Origin: Chromera velia
Lineage: Eukaryota; Sar; Chromeraceae
DNA length: 28,472 nt
Direction: 5' to 3'
Assembly (NCBI GenBank): GCA_018398765.1
Contig: JAHBMJ010001608.1
Span: 1-28,472, forward strand
The notes beneath the pieces are model-generated. The model saw nothing but the letters and a program-made list of their open reading frames with translations. It was not told the origin of the DNA and searched no databases. How positions within the stretch are numbered: position 1 is the stretch's first letter; each line of letters starts with the position of its first letter. Below are positions 17,128 to 27,039 of the stretch, piece by piece. The position numbers were made by a program, and so were the translations under genes.

Positions 17128-18148
17128 ATGGCACAACTTCTTATAAATCTTAGAGAGGGGGGATTCAACAAGCTGACCATCTCTGCACAGATCGTTCAGA
17201 TTGTTTCTTCCACTGAGACCTTCAACTGGGGGCTTGTTACCTCTTTGCAGCATCTGCTGAGGGACAACGAGGAGGGTAAGGAGGGAGTGCTTATTGTTCT
17301 GAGAAAACTCTGTAAGGGGGAAACTCGGTTAGTTTCCGACTCGCCCTCTTTCCCTGCTGTCTTTCTTACCAGTGTGCTTTATCATAGGTGAGCTTATTGT
17401 TCATAGGCGCTTTCTCTCACGTGATGTGTTGGAAACGTTGTCCCTCTTTTTAGACAACTCTCTCTGTCTTTTCGTCCACACAAATGAGAACAGGTGCATA
17501 CGATGTGTGGCGATGTGCCTTGTGATAGCCGTATATAGCCGTAAAATTTCTCTCACTGTTGTGCCCGGTTGTGCTCCGTCTACCTGTCTGTCTTAGACTG
17601 CCTGCATATAGTCTATCTATATATCTGTCTGCCTGTCTGTCTGCCTGTGGCTGCAGCTCCCCCCCCATTGCACTTTCGTGCCTTTCTGCACCGCCAACAT
17701 GCCTCTTTTCTTCGACTTTCTTTCTGACAAGGTGAGACGTGAGACCCGTCCAGCTTACCACCGAGGCCTTACTGAAGACGATCTTCAAGACTGTGAACGC
17801 CAACACACTCCCCCACCTTATCATTTCCAACATCCTCGCTGCCTGCCATTCTTTCAAGAACTGGCAGACCAAGCACAGTGCCCTGACCTTCCTTTCTAGC
17901 CTCGCAACTGGCACCGTAGAGGTTGCTGCTCAGGTTGTCATTTCTCTTCCCATCATTGTGCCAATTCTCTCCGAGATTGTGCATAATATTAAGCCCTAGG
18001 TGGCTGCATGAAGCCGCCAAGACCTGCCTGAGGGACTGCCTTTCGCTTGTCGGCAAGAAGGACGTGTATATCTCCTCTTGTATAAAGAAGATCCAGCATG
18101 CCATTGAGTAGCTGAGAGCCGCTGGCGACACTCATGTCAGTGAGGTTT
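17128..18148 (+). pseudogene. eEF3-like HEAT-repeat segment, interrupted
   Basis: Segment 1 (17128-17391) reads WGLVTSLQHLLRDNEEGKEG...LRKLCKGE. Segment 2 (about 17657-18148) reads FVPFCTAN, LSDK, VRPVQLTTEALLKTIFKTVN, LPHLI, NWQTKHSALTFLSSLA, LPIIVPILSEIVHNIKP, TAG, VAA, EAAKTCLRDCLSLVGKKDVY. From memory of the family, this follows the N-terminal HEAT region of elongation factor 3, the ABC ATPase that helps release tRNA from the ribosomal E site. No ATPase cassette is present here. Damage: a 7-bp tandem duplication GTGAGAC at 17732-17745 shifts the frame, an extra T at 18009 shifts it again, and TAG codons sit at 17997 and 18109. The gap 17392-17656 looks like an intron (GTGAGC at 17388, CTGCAG ending at 17656), though the phases do not fit cleanly. 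Pseudogene is the favoured reading. Confidence 0.55.
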
Positions 18149-18202
18149 GATAGGTCCGCTCGGGTCCGTTCCCATGCCAACACATGCATAAAAATAATTT
18201 AG

Positions 18203-18679
18203 CATGCCATTGAGCAGCTCAGAGTTGCTATAGAGGGTGTGGACAGACCCTTTTCTATGAACTTCAAGGAGTTCGAGCCTACCGTCTATAAAACACTCCA
18301 CACACTGTCAGTCTTTGACCCTGAAGACTTAGTCCATCCCACCACCCTCGATGCCCCCAAGGTTGTTCATGCCCTCAAGTTTGCTGCTGCTATCTATGCT
18401 AACGTGACTCAAACCGCAGTTGACAGAATCAATAGACCCCCTGTTGAAGAAGAAGGAGCAGCCAAGGCCGACTCTACCACAGCCCACGCCCTGAAGCTCA
18501 GTGTGACACCCGTGTTTACAGGTTTTCTCCCCTTCAGAATCTCTCCTATAATGATAGACTCTTTTGAGCATGCTTAGCGACACTTTGAGCCCCTGGTGGA
18601 AGCAGCTACCATGGCCAAGGCCGAGTTTGAGGAGGTCATCAATGGTTTGGGGCAACATAGGCTGCGAAGGTTGCGATAG
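18203..18679 (+). pseudogene. Unidentified coding segment with in-frame TAG
   Basis: The frame opens after AATTTAG (TAG codon or splice acceptor) with HAIEQLRVAIEGVDRPFSMN, a second version of the KIQHAIE-LRAAG sequence that ends the eEF3-like segment. It continues FKEFEPTVYKTLHTLSVFDP...KFAAAIYANVTQTAVDRI, then DSFEHA, TAG (18575), RHFEPLVEAATMAKAEFEEV and TAG (18677). The frame is helical and natural-looking on both sides of the TAG. I do not recognise the family. It may be another exon of the same locus or a separate duplicated piece. Confidence 0.45.
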
Positions 18680-18884
18680 ATCCAAGCAGGTCGGTCAGAA
18701 AGGCACTATCAGTATACCAAAAATGAAAGCTAAACTCGACAAACAGTCAATCTTTTTAGGCAAAATGAAGCCTAGCTTTCCTGTTTGCTTCTTTAGTATT
18801 TATCGACTTGTCTATTTGCTTGCTTGTTTGTTACTCAGTTTAAAGGTCGGTCAGTCTTACAGTCTGTCAGTCTGCTGGTATAAT

Positions 18885-18943
18885 CTGTCTGTCTATCTAT
18901 CTGTCTATTTGCCTGTCTTATTTTTGTCTGCTGGTATGGTCTG

Positions 18944-19006
<63 letters not shown>

Positions 19007-19119
19007 ATGTGTGTGTGTGTATGTATATATGTCTGTATATGTGTGTGTGTGTGTCTCTCTCTGTCTTTCTATCTCTTTCTAGCTATCTCTCTCTCCCTCC
19101 CTTCCTCTTTCTCTCTCTG

Positions 19120-19163
<44 letters not shown>

Positions 19164-19295
19164 TCTGTGTGTGTGTGTCTCTCTCTCTGTGTGTGTGTGT
19201 GTGTGTGTGTATGTGTGTGTGTGTGTATATATATATATGTGTGTGTGTATGTGTGTGTGTGTGTATGTATATGTATGTATATGTGTATGTGTATC
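18885..19295 (+). repeat. Compound microsatellite (GTCT)n, (TC)n, (GT)n, (TATG)n
   Basis: Starts with GTCTGTCTATCT repeats, passes to CTGTCTCTGT and pure TC, and ends in GT/TATG repeats with a short (TA)n near 19227-19238. No coding is supported. Confidence 0.95.
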
Positions 19296-19300
19296 TGAAT

Positions 19301-19932
19301 TCCAGAAACCTGGCCTTGTGTATCCTTTTTCTATAATGCGAGCGTATAACTGCATGACGTACATTTAATTCTTTTCAAAATCTTTTTTTCTTGATTCGAG
19401 TGGATTATCAATGGTTGGATGGATGAATGGATGGATCATCTAGGAGAACTGCATAGGGGAGGACAAACATACATGCAGACCTATCAACTGGCTACTATCA
19501 TATACGATAGGTTTTGTAACCTCGGAGTAAAAGGCCATGAAGGTTCGATGGGCTTTGATGACTCATTTGCGTTTGTGACACTCCGCACCAGCATGTACCA
19601 GCACACATCAGCACACACCAGCAATAGCAGACCGTATGGATCAAAGGGGTGATACACTGTCTGTTGAAGGGCTCTGTGGTCGAGCATCTCACCATCTATC
19701 TGAATCAAGTAGGGTTGTATTGGAGTTGGGGACCTGTGTACGCGTCTGCATGCCAGTTAATCAAACAGAATGTTGCATGTTGAGCAGAAGCAGAGAGCAC
19801 AGAGACCGGCACGGCAGACAGATTGTGAGTGGACAAAAATGATGAGGGAAGGTGGGCTGACCAGCGTGGCTATTCAAATTTTGATGGTGGGATCCTTTTT
19901 ATGGAGTCACCCAGACTTGCGTACGTACGTAC

Positions 19933-19974
<42 letters not shown>

Positions 19975-20535
19975 GCAGACACGCACAAAAATAAGTTATC
20001 AGGTTTGAGATTAAGTCGATTCAGTTGTCTCTCTCTTTCTTATATCTAAAAAGACCGTGGTGGCCCCTGCATGTATGATTGAAATCCCGGGCATTCGATC
20101 TTGTTTGCAGCTGCGAGGGTTTAGGAGGGAGGAAGCAAAGCCGGAGTCAGGTTGCAGGCTGAGGAAGCCACTTCTGACGCCTTTTTAAGCATTTACACGA
20201 GCCCCGAAGGTAGAGGATCTCTCGAGCCAGACTGAGTACACCAAGTCTAGTGTTTCTTCTTCTTCTTTTGCTCATAAATTTTTTGATTTCGTTCGGGTCG
20301 ATCTCCCGGTTCCATCTCGATCATTCCATCTGCCTGGATTGGGTGCTTCTTGCCTTGCAGTCGTTCTTGGTCTCCCACCGTTGCAGGCTTGAGAAGTACA
20401 GAATTAATAGAATACGGCAAGGTTCTTTAGCTTAGCTTCTTGTCGAGTCTCTCGGCTAGTACCTTTACCTTTCCCTCATGGTTCTTCATTTCCCGTCATT
20501 GCCTCTTCATTGTACATCTCCCACATGGTTTTTCG
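19301..20535. other. No supported gene; short simple repeats
   Basis: Contains (GGAT)n near 19411-19437, a CAGCACACA repeat at about 19590-19625 and GTAC/(TA)n at 19920-19968. A pyrimidine-rich stretch with a possible short exon (GCTTGAGAAGTACAG...GGCAAG, about 20387-20420) precedes GTTCTTTAGCTT; a similar boundary recurs at 22000-22014. Nothing else is recognisable. Confidence 0.45.
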
Positions 20536-20850
20536 ATGGGACGTTCTCTCTATAGGGGCCATGATGGGCCGTCAGGGCACTTGAGAGCCAACAACACTCC
20601 ACAGAAACGGGAAGCAACGCGGTGGTGCTTACACAAGTGGGTCTTCCTGCTTCTTTTGGTGGGTCTGAGGGTGTTTTCAGCTGAGCAAGTCGTGTGGGCA
20701 GCAGTTAGAACCGTGAGACATTGTGGGAATCTGCCTATTGTACACGCTGTTTATGGCCAGATAAAACCTCAATACAGTCTCCAGCATCCGGTAGCAGCTT
20801 GTTCCTATGCGCCAGTGTCGATCGAGCCGTACATAAAGTCCCCTGGATAG
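20536..20850 (+). CDS. Possible single-pass membrane protein (first exon?)
   Basis: From ATG 20536 about 105 codons are open to TAG 20848-20850. After a basic N-terminus (QKREATRW) comes a hydrophobic segment WVFLLLLVGLRVF, then AEQVVWAAVRTVRHCGNLPI. A short cytoplasmic tail, one membrane anchor and a lumenal A..AVRTVRHCGNLPI pattern is reminiscent of type II Golgi glycosyltransferases, but the fragment is too short to call. It may splice onward; an acceptor TTCTCTTTGCAG ends at about 20876. Alternatively it is a chance ORF. Confidence 0.25.
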   Translation: MGRSLYRGHDGPSGHLRANNTPQKREATRWCLHKWVFLLLLVGLRVFSAEQVVWAAVRTVRHCGNLPIVHAVYGQIKPQYSLQHPVAACSYAPVSIEPYIKSPG

Positions 20851-21069
20851 ATCTCCATATGTTCTCTTTGCAGGTGCAAAGAAGATCCAGAGCGGAAGGG
20901 GCAAAGCAGGAGCCTAGGGGGGGGCACTCTTGGGCTCATATAGGGTTACAAGTGCAAAAATGACATAAAAAATGAACCAAAAAACATTTGGACGAGCTTT
21001 TCACACAAGCTGGAGGTCTAGCATGTTGAGTTACTTCGAAATCAATCACTTTTACTGTATAGTTTATGT

Positions 21070-21473
21070 GGTTACATGAGGTTACACCTCTTATTATATA
21101 TGTCCCCTTGCAAGGTTACAGGTTATAAGGTTACAGGCGGTCTTGAGGTCTGTAACCAACCAAAAAGCCAACTTTCAAAAACTCTTTAAATCACTTCAAA
21201 AACACTTTAAAATGCATGTAGATGAAGGTTACATCACTTTTGAAGAGGGTTATTTTAGGTTACAGGTTACAAGGTTACAGGGGGTTTGGCTACAAAGTGA
21301 AAGGGGCACATCGTTTTTCGTCAGTTTCTCATGTAACCTCAATCAACAGAAGATGTTTTCAATATTTTTAGACGTAACCTGATGAGATTGATCGATTGAG
21401 ACCACTTTTGAAGTAAAGGTAACATTATAGGGGGGTATACCCTTATGTATAGGGGGTGTTGAAACCTGTAACC
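21070..21473. repeat. GGTTAC / GTAACC motif cluster
   Basis: GGTTAC occurs at 21070, 21080, 21114, 21129, 21227, 21258, 21265 and 21273; its complement GTAACC at 21152, 21333, 21374 and 21468. Forward copies predominate on the left, inverted copies on the right. No gene overlaps it. Confidence 0.75.
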
Positions 21474-21719
21474 CAATATAAGTGCCAGATCCTGGGCGGG
21501 AGCTGACGACGGTAACTTGAGAGGTTTGTCTTTACATTTGCTGTATGGTCGCTTTTTTTTTGTACAAGCAGGTAAGAGTCAATACAGGAATCTAGAGTGC
21601 TTTAACGTTTGTCTAGAATGTTTTTGCCATCTTCCACTTTTCTCGGTTTTTTTTGCTTTCACGAGGAATCAAAGCTCGCAAGGATTTTTGTGTTGTCTGC
21701 GTCTGCTAGGTGCCATGCA

Positions 21720-22002
21720 GTCTGCTCCATCTCTGTCAGGAGGCGTGGTACACTTGCGGGGAGGACAGTCGGAGTGCAAGGAGCGCCTGAGGGCGGGGGT
21801 TTCCCTCCAACAGGAGAACAGGATACCGGCAGGTCCGTTTTTTTTCTTCAGTTGGTTTTTTACATGTAGTCTGGCCAAACAAATGCCAAACAAACTCGTA
21901 AAAAAAGATGTAGAGTACACCAAGGCTCTTAGCTTTCGCAGTCTGGCCGAAGAGGCGCGTAAACAGGCAGAACAGAAAAAAAACTGCGAAAAGTACAATA
22001 AG
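21720..22002 (+). CDS. Candidate exons of an unknown plus-strand gene (N-terminal part)
   Basis: A convincing coding stretch at 21870-22002 reads LAKQMPNKLVKKDVEYTKAL, FRSLAEEARKQAEQKKNCEK, YNK and then GTTCTT, a weak donor. It is charged and helical. A possible preceding exon ends at 21832 (GEQDTGR; donor GTCCGT at 21833) and would join in frame across a very short intron ending TACATGTAG at 21869. The start codon is unknown, and ATG within MPNKL is an alternative. Phase with the next candidate exon (22878-22911) does not fit directly, so either an exon is missing or this is a separate gene. Confidence 0.4.
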
Positions 22003-22877
22003 GTTCTTTAGCTTCTGAACTGTCTAGTCTGTTTCTCTCATATCAGGTCCCGCCCTTCTGTGTTTTTCTTTCTTTCGCCCCTGTCTCCTTCCCTTCGTTT
22101 CCGTTCTTGTCGGGTCTCTGTGTATGGTTTTGTTTTGTCTTGCCCTTTCCGTACATATCTGCTCGATTTATCGGATGATCCCAGATTGCATGAAGATACA
22201 TTCAAATAGATGCGTCCTGTGTCTTCATCTTTGGAGCTAGAAGGGAACCGTTACGACAGCAAGGCGCTTACCTGATCGCTTAGCTCGGCGTATTTTGTGT
22301 TAAATCGCTACCGGAAGAAAAGGACTTGACATTCTTGCGATCCTTGTCTTAATCAAAAGTGGTATATAGGTAGAATGAAAGGATGTCCCTTGCAGACAGG
22401 TCGAGTTCATCATTCCCCCTCATCGATTGGAATTGAGTCGATATCTTTCCCTTTCTGCTGCGTTCCAAAGGCTCACTTGCTGCTGTTCATCTTCTCCTGT
22501 TCGGGTACAGAAAATTGTTTCCCCCTTCCTGATGCCTCCATGGGGCTGGGACCTCGAACATAAGTCAGTGACTCGAGAGTGACTTTTCCTCTCAGCAACA
22601 GCAATTTGCCTTCATGTGCAGTGCATCATGTTATCCATTTTTTGCTGTCAAAAGAACGGCTACAGCGACAATATATCTGTATTCTCATCTGAATATGACC
22701 TACTAAGTGACTTTCGATTTATTTGTTTCATTCAGCCTTGCGAGCTTTGTTGAAAACCATTAGCTGAAAAGATCTCCCACCCTTTTCCTTGTGTCCGCCT
22801 TCGCTATTTGGCTGCATGTCTACTTTATTATACTATAATCTGTCTGCCGTTTTCTTTCTTGCATGGCATCATGTCAG

Positions 22878-23072
22878 TCCAGAAGAATTTGATGAAGACA
22901 ACAAAACAAAGGTGCGTGCTGATAAATAACCATCTGGTCTACAAAACGATAAGCCGATTTTTCTTCTGTCAACTTGGCTCCTTACAGATCCTATTAAGAA
23001 GTCTCTAGACGGAGGCGACAAGATGGTTACCAGATCAAGATCGGGAACAAAGATCATACCCCCCACTAGATT
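22878..23072 (+). CDS. Candidate short exons linking into the unknown multi-exon gene
   Basis: Exon 22878-22911 ends PEEFDEDNKTK before GTGCGT (phase 0). Exon 22988-23072 lies between CCTTACAG and GTAAGT. In the phase that matches both neighbours it reads ILLRSL, TAG (23006-23008), TEATRWLPDQDREQRSYPPL. Another frame of the same exon is stop-free (PIKKSLDGGDKMVTRSRSGT) but does not chain with the later exons without changing splice sites. The choice is open. Confidence 0.3.
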
Positions 23073-23623
23073 GTAAGTTAAAAGCGCAATTCGTTGGTGT
23101 AATAGTAGAGTAAATGAACGTTTTGGGTCGAAACTGCATGAATGCAGGATTGATGACACCACTGAGTCTGATAAAAGAAGTTTTCACACTAATCAGAAGA
23201 TGTAGACGGTTGGAAATTGAACCCTAACAAATTTATGAGGCACTCATTTGCTGCATGACCGATTGGTTATTGTGTCCTTTCACTGGCACTGTGAACCACG
23301 GTGACTGCATGGGATCCTCAGTCTGCTGCAGGGTGCTCAGAATTTATATGAAATCATCACGGACCCTGCCGGCTCTTTTTCTTCTTCACGTTTGTCTCAT
23401 TCTTGTTCTCTCTCATCTTTCAAAAGCCTCCTTCCTGCCTTCCTGCCTGATTGTTCTTATTTGTTCCTCCTGAGGCTCCCACATCTGTTTCCCGGCTCCG
23501 CCTTCCCCAAAAGCAGTCTCTTCAAGTTTCTCCCTGTAGGGTCTCTTCTCATTCAACCTGTATAGTTGCTTCCTTGTGTATTCATCGATGGTCATTGCAC
23601 ATACTGCCTGCTGCTGCTTGCAG

Positions 23624-25087
23624 GCTGCAAAACGTTAGAAACAAAGAAAAGGTCAGTTTCTTGGAACACTGTAATTCCCACATACAACAAGGGTTTATTT
23701 TGAGTTTCTTGAATTAATTTTGAGTTAATGAGCAGTCTGAGAGAGGGGGGAAGAAGGCAGGTAGCAGAAGAAGATGAGGGAAAAGATCATCAAAAAGACT
23801 GATCAAATTTGAACACCCAGAGGAAGGAATCAATAAAAAAGCAATGAAAGAGGAGGGAAACATACAACTGACATTCCTTTTGCTGAATGAGTACATTTTG
23901 ATTTGTTGCTTTCGTTTTTGTGCCTCAGCTACTTTTCCTCTTTGATCAATCGATCCTGCTGCTCTTGAGTCCATTGTTTCATCTCTTTTTTTGTAAACCC
24001 ATTTTGCAGTCACATGCAGTTCTGTTCCTGGTATGGAAAGGAAGGAAACAACCCTGACTGCCCTAAGAATATGGGAATGAAGTCGCAAGCAGACTTTGAC
24101 TTGTTCGTTAACTCCCTTGAGCCGCTGAGAAACAATGTGAGTAGAATGAATTTCTTTCTGAGCATGTGCCTTCTGCGCAAGAAGTGAAGGCTGCATGACT
24201 ATCCCTGCATATGATGGTTTTTCCTTAGTCTAAGACACACACAGCCGTCTGAAGACCTTCAAAAGTTTTTTCATCCAAACAGAAGGAAGATATCATGCAG
24301 TATATATGATTGATTATCATCCATGATAAGAGGGATGCCGGCGATCATCGATTTGATTGACGATTGTGGTCACTGCATGTTTTGCAGGGTGGGAGTAAGA
24401 GGAGCCTCTCTGACAGGTCAGCCTCTCTTAACCTAACTCTTTCTCTTCCTACACATGAGAGCCTGTGCGATGTCTTCCATTGCTCTAGCTTACAATTCCT
24501 TCACTAACTCCTGAGTGCCAGAAGTCTGTCCTTTTAGAGGGGAGAGGAGAGGAGGGAGGGGGGGGCAGATCGGTGATAAGAGCCTATCAGTAAGACTCAA
24601 ACCACCATGCATGCAGCAGTACACCTTGTCTGTCAATCGTTTTTTCGGCTACACTCCTTTTGCTTAATTGTCGACTCTTGCCGGTTCGGACCCCTTGCAA
24701 TTCAATTTCTGCCCCTCAATTCGCTGCCTTAGGAAAAAGTACTTTTGTTGTCTTACAGTCTAATCAGTCCCCATTCTCCTCTTTTTTCATTCGGTATAGA
24801 TCGTTTTCAAAGAATCATTCCGAGCTGTCCCGTCTACCTTTGGAACTCAACTTGATGGTCGGTCTGCAAGACCTGTTTGCGCCTTCTGTTTTCCTGCCCG
24901 GGCATTCTCTTTTTCCGTACTTAGCCTTTGCTTGCTTTCTGAGTCCCGCTGTCGTTGTGAAATGCCTCTTTCGTTGATTAGGCATCTGAACATTCACACA
25001 TACATAAACATACACACATACACACACACACACACATACACATACACACATACACACATACACACATACACACATATACACACATAT

Positions 25088-25121
<34 letters not shown>

Positions 25122-26660
25122 ACACATACATACACATACATACATATATACATACACACAAACATGTGTGCAGTCCGCCGGTGCTTCTCCTTTTCAGGAG
25201 CCCAAGGAGGAATTCAAAGGCGGCACAGGAACTTCAAAACCCAGGCGGTGAGACAGAAGCAGGTCAGTGTGACACAAGAGAGAGAATCTGATCCAAGGTG
25301 AGATCGGAATGCAGCACGGTGACCCCATTCCTCTAGGTCGGCGCCACAACCTTCACACATTTTCTCTCTCCACCACTCTAGCTTCGGTTTTTTGGTCGAG
25401 AGATTCTGATTCTTGTACAGTGTCCTAGCGTATGCAGGGTTGGGGTCATGATAGGCCAGATGATAGGTAAGTCATCAGGGGATAGGGGGGGAAAAGGGAG
25501 GAGAAGTAGAGTCCCTTCCCTCTCTCAACAATTACCGTGTGGCTTAGTCAATCAAGGAGCTCAGTGGAATCTTTGCTGAGAACTTTGATAACTCCGTCAT
25601 CAGCCTCCGCATGTGTCCCAAGACCGCCGTCAACCGTTGCCGGGACATCCTAGACTTAGACCCTTTGCAGGTATGTTTTAGATAGGTCTTCTCGCGGATG
25701 TTGATATCCCAAAGCCACTCTTTAGGCTTTACCAACCCTGCTATGCCTTTCTCATCCCTCACAGGTACCCTTCAAGCTAAGTCGGACCCCTACGACCCCT
25801 CCACTCCCACCTCCGTCTCCGTCTCCTTCCCCCAAGCCGACCACACTTTCGCCTGCCATTCCCCATACAGGACGACTTCATGGAGTTTGGCCTTCCCCTC
25901 ACTGCCACCAATATGCCCACCCATCATGACCTACCCCAGCAAGCCCTTGAGACCCCTAACCCTAACACCGATGAAGGCTCCCGATACGTCATTCCTCACC
26001 GCCGCCCTGACTACCCCACCCTCGATGACAAGCTCGTCCTCGAGCGACTCAGTGATACCTCAACCCCTCCCACCATCATCCTCAAACCCCTCCCCGCCAT
26101 TGCTACCAACAACAACACCGAGACGGATCTCCAAGCCCTATTGTGGGAGACTATCATGGAGGCGAACCCTGAGACCACCCCCATGACTACAAACTCCCTC
26201 ATCATCATACCCCCCAGCAATCAGATGCCCGGCCTCCTCCCTTCCCCCCCCAACTTCCCCACTATCAACCCCTCCCTTCGGTGCTTCCGATGGAACTCTG
26301 GACTCCCCCACACTGCCTTCATGGAGGGAGAATGGGGTTTCACTAGGAATTTGCGTGCCCGTCTCTCTCCTTCCCGTCTTTCTTCTCTCATTATTCATTA
26401 CCACCATCATGTCCATCACCATGCAGAGAATGTTAATTTCGGATGCGTTTTTGTATGCACCTGTCTCTCTTTTTTTTTCTCGTTCTCCTTCTAGTTTTTC
26501 TCGTTCAGCAGTAAATATGACAGGTCCGAAAAGGAGGGGGGGAAGATTCAATAGGAGAGGGGGCAGACCGTCTGATTGGGGGACACCTGGACTGCTGCAC
26601 GGCAACGAGAGAAGCAGGCCTGGTGCAGCTCCCCAAAGGGATTTCCATTGCCCCTTTTGA
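23624..26660 (+). CDS. Multi-exon gene of unknown function with RGG-rich C-terminus
   Basis: Proposed exons: 23624-23651 (CKTLETKK), 24010-24136 (HMQFCSWYGKEGNNPDCPKN...FDLFVNSLEPLRNN, donor GTGAGT), a possible 7-nt micro-exon 24388-24394, 25198-25262 (RNFKTQAVRQKQ, donor GTCAGT), 25548-25670 (SIKELSGIFAENFDNSVISL...DILDLDPLQ, donor GTATGT), 25871-26354 (DDFMEFGLPLTATN, then a Pro/Thr-rich region and ETDLQALLWETIMEANPE) and 26509-26660 (VNMTGPKRRGGRFNRRGGR...DFHCPF, TGA). From 25198 on, the phases join exactly and no stop intervenes. The Cys cluster (CC...C...C) in the second exon could bind zinc but fits no family I know. RGG repeats usually mark RNA binding or arginine methylation. It is probably continuous with the exons at 21.7-23.07 kb. 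Donor 26355 (GTGCCC) is weak. Confidence 0.55.
24990..25163 (+). repeat. (CA)n/(TACA)n microsatellite in an intron
   Basis: Alternating ACAC and ATAC units run for about 170 bp and end shortly before the acceptor at 25197. It lies inside the intron between the candidate exons at 24136 (or 24394) and 25198. Confidence 0.9.
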
Positions 26661-26814
26661 TTGAGGTGGCTCTAGAGAGAAATTAAGAGACGAAAGAAAG
26701 AGAAAGACAGAGGGATGTGTATTGTTATTGCTATGAATATCTGTGCTAGTGTATGAGTATGCTGTGACAGTCTCTCCTTGCCTATCACAGCCTCACCATG
26801 CAGTATATCAACAA

Positions 26815-26952
26815 ATATGTATGTGTGTGTTTGGGTGTGTATATGTGTGTGTGTGTGTGTGTATATGTGTGTGTATGTATGTGTGTGTGTGTGTGTGTGT
26901 GTGGGTTTGTGTCTGTGTGTGTGTGTGTGTGTGTATGTGTGTGTATGTGTGT

Positions 26953-26992
<40 letters not shown>

Positions 26993-27030
26993 CCGAACGA
27001 GAGTTGGCGTATGTATGTATGTGTGTGTGT
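26815..27030 (+). repeat. (GT)n/(TATG)n microsatellite
   Basis: Over 150 bp of GT with interspersed TATG and GGTTTGTG units, downstream of the TGA at 26658-26660. A pair of CCRAACGAGRGTTG strings (about 26994 and 27032) follows. Translated Val/Cys-rich frames are artefacts. Confidence 0.9.
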
Positions 27031-27039
27031 CCAAACGAG

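Noticed and set aside
18200-18202. TAG before HAIEQLRV as a further Gln-type stop
   Set aside because: It is preceded by AATAATTT and may be a splice-acceptor AG rather than a codon, so it was not counted as evidence.
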